From the NCBI GenBank assembly GCA_034509425.1, contig JAVTVJ010001846.1:1-64000 (forward strand): a DNA stretch of 64,000 nt, given 5' to 3'. The position numbers were made by a program, and so were the translations under genes. The stretch is from Eopsaltria australis. Lineage: Eukaryota; Chordata; Aves; Passeriformes; Petroicidae. Under the pieces are notes generated by a model. The model made no database searches. It was not told the DNA's origin and saw only the letters and a list, made by a program, of their open reading frames with translations. Shown here in pieces: positions 1 to 12,334 of the stretch. How positions within the stretch are numbered: the stretch's first letter is position 1; each line of letters opens with the position of its first letter.

Positions 1-2096
1 AAAATCTTCCTTTGTTCATAAATTATCTTTTTTATTGAAAATATTCAATAAATTTGAAAACTTTCCATATTATAGAGACAACCATGCTTGTACCTTGATT
101 ACTAGAATAAAAAAAAACCCCCAGTGATGGAAATTGTTATTCTGTCAGCCAGGGCATTCTCCTTACTTCATAGTCTATAATATCTTTAGACATGCCCATA
201 CAGAGCAAAGAAAGCTGGAATTTAATACAGTTTTGAACACTGGTTTATCTAGGTTTCACCAAACACAGATCATTTACCTCACTGGAAAATAAGATAGCAG
301 CTGTCATTGTGACTTAAAATTATGTACAATATTTCTGTTTCCAGATATCACCATGATCTTATATATCTGTATTTAAATAATCAATGTTTTGACCATTTTA
401 GATCCCAAATCCTCTATAACACATATTAGATGTTTTTAAGAGACTGAAACTCCTTGGAAGCTCAGTGTCCAATCATGGCATCAATATTGATTCTTAAAAA
501 ATGTCTTATTGCTCATTGTGACTCTTTAGTTTCTTGCTGCCTTCCTTTTGATAGACAGGCTGGAATTATTTTTTGTCTTATTTCAGACAGGTACATGTTA
601 GATATCAGCACTGCAGGCAGCCATTCCTCACTGTCTTTGTTTTTAATATTAAAGTAGCAATTTAGGAAGGGAAAAACGTATAGAGTTGCCAAAATTAATA
701 CATGCACTTGAGGATGAGAGAGATCTACCCTCTCCATGGCAGGAGGCTTGAGAATACACGAGGTCTAAGGTGAGGTCTAAGTTCCGACTCAAACCATTCT
801 ACAATGCTCAGTTCTCATCCTGCATTGAAATGACTGTAATAACTTGATTTCCACTGGTTACAAATGTTAGGGGCTACTTCCTCCAGTTACACCTATAACA
901 TGAATCTCAACTGTTGTATCTTTATTTAGATTTCTTTAAAGTGAAAGAAATATCTGCTTATCAGGTAGAGATGGGTAGAAGCACGTGAACACAAATGCAG
1001 CAAATAAAGCAAATGTGCTATTTCCAATATTTTCTTGAACTAAACATGATTTTCCAAATAAACTGAACTCTGTGCTACTGTTGGAAGTTCTAGGAAGCAG
1101 CAGAAAGAGTTTATATTGTAATACAGAACTGGTGAGGCTGAGACATTTTCCACTGATTAAAATAAATGCCTGAAAATAGAAGATTGAACAAGTGGATGTG
1201 ATGCTTTGGCAAATGAGAAGACTCCTCTTCTGTTTCAGATGAGAGTTTGGAAATATTACTGCATGAAGATACAATGCCCTTTGGCAAACAGTTACAGGAG
1301 AATTGAGTGCTTGGATTTTTCATATGGTATGACTTAATGTATGTATATATTTATTTATTTAATAAAAAAAAATCATAAAAATATATTTTATTATTTCCAC
1401 TTCCTGACATATTTATTTAGTCAGGGATCACTTTTAGACAGACAGACAATGGTGATTAGATGTTTCCAAAAGAGTTTCCATTTACCATAAATGCTAAGAG
1501 TTTTAACCTACTGGAGGGTTGTTTATAGCAGCTTATTTTCATAACTGTAGTCCCTAAGTCTGGCTCTTAGAAACAGCAGGGCCGATAAACCATGAAAGAG
1601 CAATTTATGGAAGACCCTGTAACCTGGATTGCTGGAAAGAAAGAGAAGTAAAGAATTTTAAGAAATGACCATTATTGATTGCCTCATACACTGGATGGCA
1701 TTTTGCCTTCATCTTCAGGATAATTGGACAGGGGGATTACAAATCCATAGCAATAGAAGGCTTTCCTTACTAGACAGTTAATGCACTATAAATCAGCTAG
1801 TAGGAACAGCTCCTATGTTGCAGCCTATGTTTCCATTCAGCTCATTTGCACTTCAAAGCTGAAGTCGATAATTCAGCTCCAAGTAGGTGTAATTGGGGGA
1901 TATTTACCTTTTGTAGAATATGAATGCAAGCTGAGAAAATCTCTAAATTCATTTGCACAGGACATTACCAGTCAGATCCTGGTACTCAGGCACGTGGCCC
2001 AATCTCCAGCTGAAGTCAAGAGGTGAGCTTGAAGCTGCTCATAAATCCCTGAAGGTTTGTGTGCTGTGGCTAAACAATGTTTTCTCACTATTGGTG

Positions 2097-2101
<5 letters not shown>
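1..2101. other. AT-rich unique sequence, no gene
   Basis: No gene is recognised. Open frames are short (112 codons at most) and overlap on both strands without domain-like content. The stretch holds ordinary AT-rich DNA with short A runs (for example near 110 and 1365) and a TTTA-rich patch near 1345-1360. I see no LTR, CR1 tail or RNA gene. Confidence 0.6.

Positions 2102-2139
<38 letters not shown>
2102..2139. repeat. Poly-T homopolymer, about 38 nt
   Basis: A single uninterrupted run of T. It could be the poly-A tail of a minus-strand retrocopy, but the sequence to its left (the 5' side for a minus insertion would be to the right) shows no recognisable processed transcript, so it is recorded only as a homopolymer. 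Its length is likely to be assembly-sensitive. Confidence 0.9.
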
Positions 2140-2140
<1 letters not shown>

Positions 2141-5028
2141 GTAAGTATAGCCTTTGTTTTTTTTTAATACTAAATAAGCAGTCCCTTCCTTATCTTTGTC
2201 AGGGTGGATGGAAGTAAGTCCCCTAACCCCCTTTTGTTCCAACATCCTTCAGAAGGTGGGACAGAACACCACTCTAGAAAGGCACAACTGAGCTCCTCAA
2301 ATCATATCTAAATGCTAGGTAAAATTCAGCCAGGTTTGAAATCAAGGAAATAGAGTCAATAAGTAGGAGAAAAATAATTTAGTCTGTTTTGGGTTTTTTT
2401 GTTTTTTTTTTCTTTTCACCCATCATTTTCTATGGAATTTCTGCCAAACAAAACTCCCATCATAGCAGAGATGAAAAAAAAATACTTAATGTGCCTATCC
2501 TTATGCTCCCTCCACACATACACACTGATACACACAGATTACCTATTCTTGTGCAGTACCTGGACAATATTATACTGCCACACATTGTTTTGTGAGCTCT
2601 TTCCTACCTGCATTATGTCTCAGAGCACAGAGAAATATGCATCCTTTTCAGTGCAACTTGCAGTTTTGAATGAAGTGAATGCACAGGCAGTTTTATCATT
2701 CCCATCTGGCTCCATTTTCTACTGTGATAAAAAATGGAATTGAGGTTAGGCAGAAATGGTCTGAAGTATCAGCTTCAACAGAAGATGAGGTGGGATTTTT
2801 TCCTCTGTGATGATGCTTTTCAATATTGGAATGTTTCTCAGGTTTAGGGTATGAGAAAGAAGATGAGCATAGGACTTTATTCTATATTTTGTAAATGGGA
2901 AAAGAAGTTTTTCAGCTCAAGCATCAAAACATTCCCTCAGACCCCAGCTCTGTACCAGTACAATATGCAGCTCACATCAGCTATTATGCCTGGTACCCAA
3001 ATATTAGTTCTAAACAATCTACTCTATTTGTTGACTTTTAAGTTTCTTTTTTCCCAGGAGAGCTGTAACTCCCAGTGTCACAAAATCAAAGTGCATGGCA
3101 GCAAACTTGCTTTTCTTACCATATTAGGGATCCTTTTTGAATAATCTTCTAACTCTCCCAAGAGCAAATAGAAAACCTCAACACTCAACTTTCATTTCTC
3201 CAGTATGAACAACCAAGTTTATAATGGAAAGCAATACAGCCTTTTCTGGAAGCTTCCCTTAAGAAACAAAAATGGAAAAGTAAAGGAGCCAAATTTTGTG
3301 CTAATATGATATCAGTGGGCTAATATGGCATTACTGGACACCCTTGACTGATGGATACCCAGGAAGGTGATAACTATGGATCAAGTACCCTTATCTGGGC
3401 ACACAGCAGCAAGGAATTAAACATCTGGGGAAAATACCAGAGCATTAGCTGAAACCAAATGCTATTCTTGATCTACTGAATAAACCAATATCTGTTGAGA
3501 AATCAGATTCAAAATTGTTGAGTGTTACGGGATACAAGTGTCATGCTTAAATATCTCCGTGGAATCTGGTCTTGAAAAGGGACCCTAGGAAGCCTCAGGA
3601 GGCTGAGTGGATAAGTAATTATTAATATTAAAAAAAGAAGAAAAGACAACAAACAAATAAATATTAAACACAGTCTGCCATAAGTCAAAAATCTTCTGTA
3701 TGATTTGAAAAATACTCCAGTATCTACCAGAGATTGCTACATTCCTCATACCTTTGAGGTTATTTTGCTGAGTGTGTTTTTTGTTTTTCTTGCACATATG
3801 CCTACATCATTCCAGGCAGGAAACAACTGATCTGGCTTAAAATTAATCTGGACTATGTGGCTAAGTAGCCAGTTTTTCTCAAGTAGGATCCTAACAGCCT
3901 ATTACAGAAAGGGTAAATATGTTGCCTTATTTAGAAAAATGGATCATCTCTTTCCTGGTAGCATTTATAAAATATTTTCCTAATAATCAACTGAAAATGC
4001 TTCTTAACTTTTATGGACCCCTTAATTTGCTTGCTTCATTCCCATATTTCCTGTATAATTTTTTCCGTAAATTTTTGTGGACCACACCTCACATGACACC
4101 TCACAACTTCCTTTTTTAAGAAGTGTTTCCATGTGTATGACAGATGCTGCAGTATATTATGGGATACTGCATGAAACCATGCTCTGTGTTCTCCCCAACA
4201 GCCTCAAATTAAGGGACTTCCCTGAGAGACTTTTTCAAGCCTAATAGGCCTAGGTAATAAAGATCTTCTCCCCAACATCCCACTACAATTTTCCATCTCT
4301 TTGCCATGATGACTTACTGGTTGTCCAACCATCATTCTAATTATAGCTCCTCCTTTTGGTGCTTTCAAACTTTAGATATTGAAAATATCTGATCAGACTT
4401 CATATTAGCAAACTTTGACTCAATATATGCGGATGAGGCTGAGGTTTCCTTATAAAATTCCACTGAAATCACCTGTGACTGACTAACAGAAGGGTAGACA
4501 ACTATTTGTGAGCCTCAGTAGTCATTGAGAAAGAATGCAGATATCTCTTCAAAACATTTACTTACAGTGATATTGCCAAAACTGTTTTATTACACACAAA
4601 TGCTTATCGGAAATGTTTTCTAAATTATCTATTTTCTATTACTAAAAATGCATAAGTTTTAATCAATTATGCACACAGCTGTATTAAGATGGTCTGAACT
4701 ATCCAGCAGCTTTTTTGGTTGTTTGTTTTAATCCAAAATCTTTAAAACTGCCGTTTCATCTACAAAGAGATCCTGAGAAGGAAGAATTGTTTGAGTCACT
4801 GTGCTGGGAAGCAACCTTTACTTTTCACTGAGCCATCTTTTCTGCAGAAATGCAACATTTTATTCTTTTTCCTCTTCTGTTTGAACAGCATAGATTTGAA
4901 TGCTACAGTTTAAGAAGCAGGAATATGTTTGTGAAGACTCTCTTTGTTCCTTAGCATCTGCTACAGCACACTTTCTAAAACCTTTTCTCAGTCTTCTAGA
5001 AGAAAACAAAAATAATTGTCAAAACTCA
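2140..5028. other. Unique sequence, no gene recognised
   Basis: AT-rich, with T runs near 2393-2411. The longest frames are 114 codons (plus, from 2399) and 97 codons (plus, from 2851). Both begin in or near low-complexity T-rich DNA and have no domain or signal I can name. No transposon signature is visible. Confidence 0.55.
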
Positions 5029-5079
5029 CGCACACACACACACACACATATGCCAAAAAAAAAAAAAAAAAAAAAAAAA
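5029..5079. repeat. (CA)n followed by poly-A
   Basis: About nine CA units (5031-5048), a short spacer, then about 25 A (5055-5079). The lysine-rich open frame that runs through here is a product of the repeat and not a gene. Confidence 0.9.
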
Positions 5080-8000
5080 GGAAGAAAATATTCCTTCCAA
5101 AATAAGCCAAACATTTCTTAAATATCTCTTTAATAATAAATAGAAACATTATGCCAGAACTCAGTGATGGGTATCTTCAAATAATGAAGACAATATAAAG
5201 AGGTAAAGGATTCCAGATTTGGATACTAACATTGAAGTCAGAAAACCTGTTTTCTTGGTTAAACTCTGTTACTGCTCTACTCTGACACCATGACTATTTC
5301 ATCTCCCACATTTTATTCAGTTTGATTATAAGTTCATTGGCCCAACAACTGTTCTTCCATATATAAAGTCCAGCAAGGCTCTGAACTTGGGTGAGGCCAC
5401 TGAATGCTGTTTTAATAATCCATTACTCTTTTGAGGTCAGGTCTGTTGACCTCATGCACCTTCCCAGACATCAGCTCAATGAGTAATGATTGCCCCACAT
5501 CAATCAGCACCGGTTTGCAAGAGGTTTTTAAGGAATAAAAGAGACTAAATTCATAGGAAATGTTCTCTGCATAAAATGATGTGACCAGCACTACCCTGAT
5601 CATTTTTATTGCCCGTCTCTCCAATGCACTGATGGAATCATTATACGTGCAAAACTGTTGCTGGCATTTCCCTTTGCTATCTCTGACAAGCTCTTTTGTG
5701 TCAATGCCATTGCCTTTCAGGGATGCACAACCAGTGTTCCCTTTTGTAGCAGGGATGTTTCTAACGCACTCTTTGATGTATCCAGTGATAATGTCACGCG
5801 TACTGACACATCCTACCACTCAGCACTGGAAGCTATGGCTGTCTGAAAGTTTTGTCCAAAGCTTTTTGACATTCTCCCTCAGAGTGCTTGTTTTCAGAGT
5901 TTTTTGCTTCAGTTTTTCCCAGCAGTGTTGCATTTAGTATAGATTTATTTATATATTTATTTCTGTGCTTATTTATTTATTTACTAGATTGATACAGTGT
6001 TTTTCTGCCATGGATGGATGAGAAGGGTGCTCCTGGGCTCACTCTTAGCCCAGCTTCCTCCCAGGAATCTATCCCTGCCCAATAAACTGACTCACTAAGC
6101 GAGGCAGAATAGATGTTTAGAAATTAATATTAAAGATGTTAACATGTTAAAGACCTTATAAAGATGAACAGTCAGTCCCTCTTGTAAACAATGCTCTTAA
6201 TTTACAGCTTCTCCATAAGGGTTTGTCTTCCCCAGGATCCATTTGAGGACCTGCAAAATCGTCCGGGTAACATAAGTTGCTTAAATGCCTCAATTGAAGA
6301 GGGGAAATCAAGCAATTTAAAAAAAAAAAAGTTTTCCAAGGAATCAGACTGAACATGCATATAAAATTATTACATATGTATGATGCACACATGGCAGTTA
6401 TCTCTTTGTCAGATTAGCATTGCACTGGGAGCTTCCATAAATCAAGGCTCTCATTTCATTGTTATTTTTATTTTATCAATCAATGATTTTTTTGGATCAG
6501 CTTTCTGCAGAAAATCAGATGTAAAAGCAATAGAAGAGAAGGAAAAGGGACAGTGAAGCAGAGATGGAGTAAAACTGTAGTGCAATTATCTGACTTATCC
6601 CAACTGACTTCTTATGTGGCTGCAGAGCAGATAATTGTCTATTTTTTTGTCTCCAAAACTTACTACCTTCTCACTCTTATGAGCTTGAACCAGATGAAAA
6701 CTGAGATATACTCAGGCAAACATTTCAAAAAGAAGACTCATTGTCTGGCCCCTGGCTCACATGTCACAGCAGTGGGAGCAGTGTCACAAGTCAGCACTGC
6801 TTGCTCCATGTTCCCACGTGTTGACACAGCCAGACAATTTGACATCAAGGTTTGGCTTCTGTGGAACCATGGATCACTGGTAAAGCCTGTGGACCTCTGT
6901 CCAAACAATGGGAGAACACCGTGGCATGTCCAGTCCCCAACTGCAGGATATTTTCATGCCTCTTCACTGATAACCTGTTAGGTCTCACATGCTGGGAGAT
7001 ATGAAAGCATAGATTTTTGCTCCAAGTGCCAATAACAGTGTTTTCATGTGCCTTAAATACTTTAGGAGAATTGATGGCAGCAGGTAGTAACAAGTATTCC
7101 CTGAGTTTGGTGATCACTGTCCCCAGCAAGGCTAAAGGATGTTCTGGATCTGATGGTTTGTTAAACAGATGAAGGCCATTTCATTCTCAAGTGCATAGTT
7201 AGGCAGTATGCAGGGTTAAAAGGATGTCTCTAGGCATATTCACTCAATGAGCATGGCACAGGGGATGCAAATTCAGGCACCAGAGCTGACTATAACTGAA
7301 AGCAATCTTTGCTGCTTCAGCTACTTAAAAGATGGAATTTATAACTCAGGCTCAGAGTCGTGCCAATGCAAGTTCTTGGACACAACCAAATGGGTAGGAG
7401 TTACACTGCATCAAGCACCTGCATCAAGCTGAGTGAGGCTGCATACTTTTAAAACAAAATACTCAGGACATCACAGAAACATGGCTTAGAAAACTGCTTC
7501 ACCAGAAAGTCAACTAATTTCTGAGAAACTTGCCCTACAGTTCTCCTGGAATGGTCCTCACTGCCAGCATGACTCATTGCTAAGCATCCCTCTGTGAGCC
7601 TGAGCCACGAAGTATGTGAGTTAGTTACAGCTCCTGATTGTGGTAATTGGTCCTTATTTCAGGCTATAAAGACTTGTGCTATTTTCTTTTCAATGGACTA
7701 CCCTGATTTAAATCTGGTATCACCCAAAATAGCAGGCAGACACCAGCAGAACTAAGGGACATATCAGACCTGTCTGAAGGTTACTTTAAAATCTGTGCAA
7801 ATGCTGATCACTTCTCTGAACCACCCCAGGACTTACAGGGTCTCTCCCATTAACTCTGCTTCAGACAGGGAATGGGACAACGAATATTTGTGCTCTGTAT
7901 TTAGAAACAATCCTGGCTGTGTAATTTCTGCCACTTCTCCCTCCCGTCCTTTTATCATTCACAGCATTTGCATGAAGACAGGATCTTCATTTCAAAGGAG

Positions 8001-8413
8001 TCCATCTGCTCTGGCTGCTCATTCTCTTCCTGAAGTTATAAACCTCTATTTGCAACAACATAATCCTCTCACCACTGCAACCTGCAGTGAGGTCACAAGT
8101 GGAGGATTGTGACTTCAGGTGGGGAAAAGAGCAGCAGGAGCAGATGAACTGTTAAGAAGCAGAGATCCCATTTTCATTGCAAATGTCCTTTGCATTAAAG
8201 AATGAAGCTAGGAAAAGGCAGCCAAGGGAGGACACTGAAGCAGAAAACCGTGCACACAGAAAGCATATTCAAATGCTTTAAACAGTTGCATACAGTGAAC
8301 TAGCTCTTGGAAGAGCAATATCTTAAGATGTAAAACAATTAGCTACTTCCAATCATCCTTACAATTAAGAATGAATAAAATAAAAAATTCCAATCCTTCC
8401 CTAGAAGCTATAA
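5080..8413. other. Mostly unique sequence, no intact gene
   Basis: Apart from the fragment at 5412-5819, no gene is recognised. A plus frame of 142 codons at 6553-6981 starts with ATG but has no recognisable domain and no conserved motif. A TTTA-rich patch lies at 5940-5985. A small inverted repeat (arms CTGGGCT / AGCCCAG) lies at about 6036-6056. No LTR or CR1 is visible. Confidence 0.5.
5412..5819 (-). pseudogene. Coding-like fragment of unknown identity, possible fossil exon or retrocopy
   Basis: A minus-strand frame of 135 codons that opens with GTG just after a TGA and closes with TAA. It has no ATG start and no upstream extension. The translation has balanced composition: four Cys in the first third (around C4, C18, C31, C53), a Lys/Arg-rich middle (LERRAIKMIRVVLV) and a hydrophilic end (ELMSGKVHEVNRPDLKRVMDY region). 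It lacks the low-complexity look of the other long frames here. I cannot assign it to a family. About one frame of this length is expected by chance at this base composition, so it may simply be noise. If real, it is a remnant (decayed exon or retrocopy), since it lacks a proper start. Confidence 0.25.
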
Positions 8414-8829
8414 CTTTTCTTCTTTTTTCTTTTCTTTTCTTTTCTTTTCTTTTCTTTTCTTTTCTTTTCTTTTCTTTTCTTTTCTTTTCTTTTCCTCTTC
8501 TCTTCTCTTCTCTTCTCTTCTCTTCTCTTCTCTTCTCTTCTCTTCTCTTCTCTTCTCTTCTCTTCTCTTCTCTTCTCTTCTCTTCTCTTCTCTTCTCTTC
8601 TCTTTTTTTATCTTCTTTCTTCTTCCCTTACCCTTCCCCTTTTTCCTTTTTCTGTTACCCCTTGACCTTTCCCTTTTCTCCGTTCCCCTTTCCCCTTTTC
8701 CTTTTTCCTTACCCCCTTTTCCCTTTTTTCTTTTCCTTCCCCCTCTCCCCCTTATCCCTTTTCTCCTTTTCCCCTTTTTCCCTGTTTCCCTTTACCCTTC
8801 CCTCTTTTCCCTTTCTATTTCCCTTTCCC
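8414..8829. repeat. 415-bp polypyrimidine tract: (TTTTC)n then (TCTTC)n then C/T-rich
   Basis: Three blocks on the plus strand. About 14 units of TTTTC run to 8494, about 22 nearly perfect units of TCTTC run over 8496-8604, and a degenerate C/T-rich block with a few A and G ends at 8829. The first 196 nt (8414-8609) contain no purine at all. The phenylalanine/serine/leucine-rich frame of 164 codons here is generated by the repeat. Homopurine-homopyrimidine DNA of this kind is known to form triplexes and to be unstable in length. Confidence 0.95.
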
Positions 8830-10064
8830 AGAGAAAGGCAGCTGATGGACAGCTCTAGAGGATGAAATCCCCCAGTCCTAGAGCAGCAGTTTGATTGTGA
8901 GCTGCAGAAGCCCAGGCTTTTCCTTCACTTTCATGCAAAGAGCCTTGCAGTGGGATCTGTGAGCCCACACTCTGGCACTGAGAGACGCCACACTGGCAGA
9001 TTTTCCTGCAGGGGACCAGTCAGGAATCGCTGCTTAAACTGTCAACATGAAAAACAATTAGCAGAGATCACCCCTGTGAACTATACAGCACCTCAAACTC
9101 CGAGAAAATACTGAACTGCTTTTGTATTTCTCTCAAAAACAAGGGAAGATGATCCGTGAGATTCAGGCACCATAAAATGTAGCCTGGAATGTTCAGTTCA
9201 TCATTCCCTGGTATGAGGGGCAGCGAAAACCCCTTGTCACAGCGCTGGGTGTGGTGGCCTGGGGGAGAAAGGCTGCAGCAGGGAGCATCCCGCTGGGAAG
9301 CGGCTCTGCCTGTTTTCACTTGGAAGAGGAGGGGGAGGAGTGGTCCAGGGAACATCTGACATATTTCCCTGACATGTTTGAATATAGGATTCACTACCTC
9401 TGGTGGGTAATTCACTGCCTCTACCTCACCCTGCCCATACAAATCCTGACACACTTCCTGACAGAAGAAGGTGACATGACTGACATTCAGGGCTACAAGG
9501 TTGCTGGGCTGTAATCTCTAGTTAAAATTGAATCTTGTATATTGCTCCCCGACAGTACAGCCAGACTCCTGATAATTATTTGGAGGTTACAGTATTTGGA
9601 TTTAATTTTGCCTTTTGAAGAGAAAGGTTAGTTGAATTTATTGTTCATCACTGGTTGCAAATTAAAGGAGAGCAAACTTCTTTTTTGTCTTCAATGATTA
9701 TGGCAGCAGTCAAATCTTTGAATTTTTTTGTTTTTCTTTTCAGTAAAAATGGTTTGTAAAGGTGTAAGGAAGAAATTTTATGTCAACAGACTTTTCAAAA
9801 ATCCACTGCGACTGAAGAAAGGACATTTTTGAGTTACCCATCGATTGTTAACTTGCTTGTTGCCATGATATAAGGCAGAGGAAAATGCTACACAGATGCC
9901 ACAATCTATAACAACACAAGTAACAGGAAGATTTTAGACAGAGGGAAGAGAAGGTCAAATTCAGTTAAACAAACAGCCAAGGCAAAGAAATGGATTTAAA
10001 CTTTACTTTAAGACCTGGTGTGTTATTGCATTTGGGGTTATTTCCATTGTGTGATGGGTTCTGC
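8830..10064. other. Unique sequence, locally GC-richer, no gene
   Basis: The part at 9060-9460 is richer in G and C than its surroundings and has open frames on both strands (128 codons minus, 87 plus), with no recognised domain. No promoter-like or transposon signature is seen. Confidence 0.5.
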
Positions 10065-10075
10065 ATCTATCTATC

Positions 10076-10117
<42 letters not shown>
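10065..10117. repeat. (CTAT)n tetranucleotide microsatellite
   Basis: About 13 units of CTAT with one interruption (CATC) near the start. Simple repeat of the GATA class on the minus strand. Confidence 0.95.
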
Positions 10118-12330
10118 AATAATTATATGACACAAAAGAAAATTTCTTATGAGGAATACATCTGTTTAACACTTTAGGTGCCACATGTTACCCATCTTTG
10201 CAGCTATGAATTTGCAAGGTTTGAGAAGGAAAGAGCTTTGGCCCGAGACACTTGTGTTAAATACAGGGACAGGTTAGAAAAATTTTGTCCATCACAACAC
10301 AAACTTGTTCAAACGTTTGAGACCATGAGACAGAAAGGATAGTAGAAACTGATGAGCCTTGATTTTGCTCATTTTACTGTGTTTGACCTAATATTAGCAC
10401 TTGGAACTCAACATCTCTGAAAGTGAAATCCACATTTGAGTGGGAAATGAATACTTTTTTCTTCATTGGAGCTTTCTACATATGCTAGTGAAGGCAATGT
10501 TCCAGTGGTGTATATTTCAAAGCTTGTAATGATGGGCGATACACATAAAAGAGCAGGAAATGCTGAACTTAAAGAGCAGCCTGAAGTCCTAGAAACATCC
10601 ACAGAGGTAGATTTGATCACTTTATAACACTCAAGTGAGTTAAATGAGAAATAAAGGAAGGAGAAATGACTCATTAGAGAAGCCACCATGAAAAGTAGCC
10701 TACTTTTAATATAAAATATCCATATGAAGCTTGTAAAAGCATTAGCCCCAATATGTGGAAGTTCCAAATAAATGAAAAGGAAGGAATGATGAGAAAATTT
10801 TCTCAATATTGGCCCCAATATCTATAAAAATAACAAGAAAACAAAAACAGTTAAAATAGGTTTGAAGGTCCATGAAGACTCTAAATATCTCTTGAACACT
10901 ACAAGCACCAAAACCTCCTTCTTTCCCTCTTTCCTTCTGGATCCATTAACAAAAAATGAAACTCAGAATACCAGTTGTCTTGCTGTGACTGAACAAGAAA
11001 CACTTCACAAACACTTCTCAAGATCTTCCCTTGTGTCTTGTTCCCTTGCAGAAAATTTCTTTCTTCTTATTACTTTTCTTATTAACTTCAAGATAAAGAA
11101 TCTTCAGCTTTAGAGAACCCTTTCTTCCCATCCTAAAATCTGCATTGCTTTGCAATATAAATCCGATACGTTTAGAAACAAAAATGAAAAAGCATTGTCC
11201 ATGTGTTTGAAAAACTATGTCTGATGTCCTGGTCCTTGGAAAAGAACCTTAAGCCACAGAGAAACACTTTTGCATTTTTTCTTATTTTCTTGGAAAGGCA
11301 ATGAGGTGGCCTTTCCAAGGCAAGTTTTCATTGCTGTGTCAGTAGAGGCTTGTTCTTGTTTTCTCATATGCATACAGCAATTAAATCAGTATTGATAGTG
11401 ACATTTGAATGCTGTATCTCTTTTCCTCAGCTGGAACTGTGCTGTCATTTCTTCCTGTGGTTAGTTTTGCTGCAAACTCTTGAAAGCCATGTAAACTTTC
11501 ACATTTTCTTTGACACTGAGTCTGCAAGACTCATGAACACACATGCACATTCCTCTTTTATAATAAAGTTAGTTTGTCCACCCACAGAACAGTGAATTAC
11601 CAAAATCACCATAATCTAGGCAAAAAGCAATAAGCTAGCAGGAAAATTTCTTCTGTCTCAGAAGGACTTTTCTCCTTTTTTTTCTTTCTTTTGCATGGAA
11701 ACTTCTAAGAAGTAATTGATTGAATGTTTTTTTTAGTGCCTGTTCCACGAATAAAAATGAATGTCAGTATATACTTATAAAATTTTATGCCCAGCAGTAC
11801 ACAGGCACCTTTTAAATTCATGCAAAAGGCACCTTCTACCCAGACAAAAACAAAATGTAGTTCATTGTGTTCAGACCTATTGCTTGAAAGCCAAGAATAT
11901 TTCACTGGTAGAAATAGAAGGTGGGTTTTTTTTTTTTTTTCCAATGCATCAAAACATGAAAATAAGCACCTGAAGTTGATCTAGAAATGCAGTTACAAGA
12001 GGTAGGTCCATAATTGCATTTTCTGTCCAAAAGTGGTTATATATTTTTGTAATTCCTATTAAGTGCCTCCCTGCACCTTTGCAACCTAAACATAGCTGCA
12101 AATCTGTCAAGCCCTTCTTACAGGAATCTGGAAAAATGCCTCTTCCATTGTGTAATTACTTCCACTCCAATCTATGAAGGTCCCTAAACTTGCCACAGAC
12201 ACAGATTAAGCAAATCCCAGATTTTATGTCAGGTTTGATTGACACTTAGAGGAAAAATAAGGAATTTTGTTGTTAGGAGAAAACAAAAAAAAGCAAAGCA
12301 AAGAAACACCTCACACAACACCCACCCACT
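10118..12330. other. Unique AT-rich sequence, no gene
   Basis: The longest frame is 136 codons on the minus strand (10408-10818). It is rich in Phe, Ser, Leu and Ile as expected from AT-rich DNA and is not recognised. A T run is at 11926-11940. Purine/A-rich sequence at 12265-12305 leads into the LTR. Confidence 0.5.
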
Positions 12331-12334
12331 CCCC

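Noticed and set aside
2102..2139. Poly-T as the tail of a processed pseudogene
   Set aside because: No transcript-like sequence or open frame lies on the expected side, and no flanking duplication is visible.
6553..6981. 142-codon plus frame with ATG start
   Set aside because: No recognised domain, no signal or membrane segment, no repeat. Length is within what chance allows for the window.
8371..8865. 164-codon open frame rich in Phe, Ser and Leu
   Set aside because: It is generated wholly by the CTTTT/TCTTC pentanucleotide arrays, which lack stops in this frame.
9068..9454. 128-codon minus frame in a locally GC-richer patch
   Set aside because: Overlapping open frames on both strands point to composition; no family recognised and no promoter context.
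10408..10818. 136-codon minus frame
   Set aside because: Composition is Phe/Ser/Leu/Ile-rich as expected from AT-rich DNA, with no domain; about one such frame is expected by chance.
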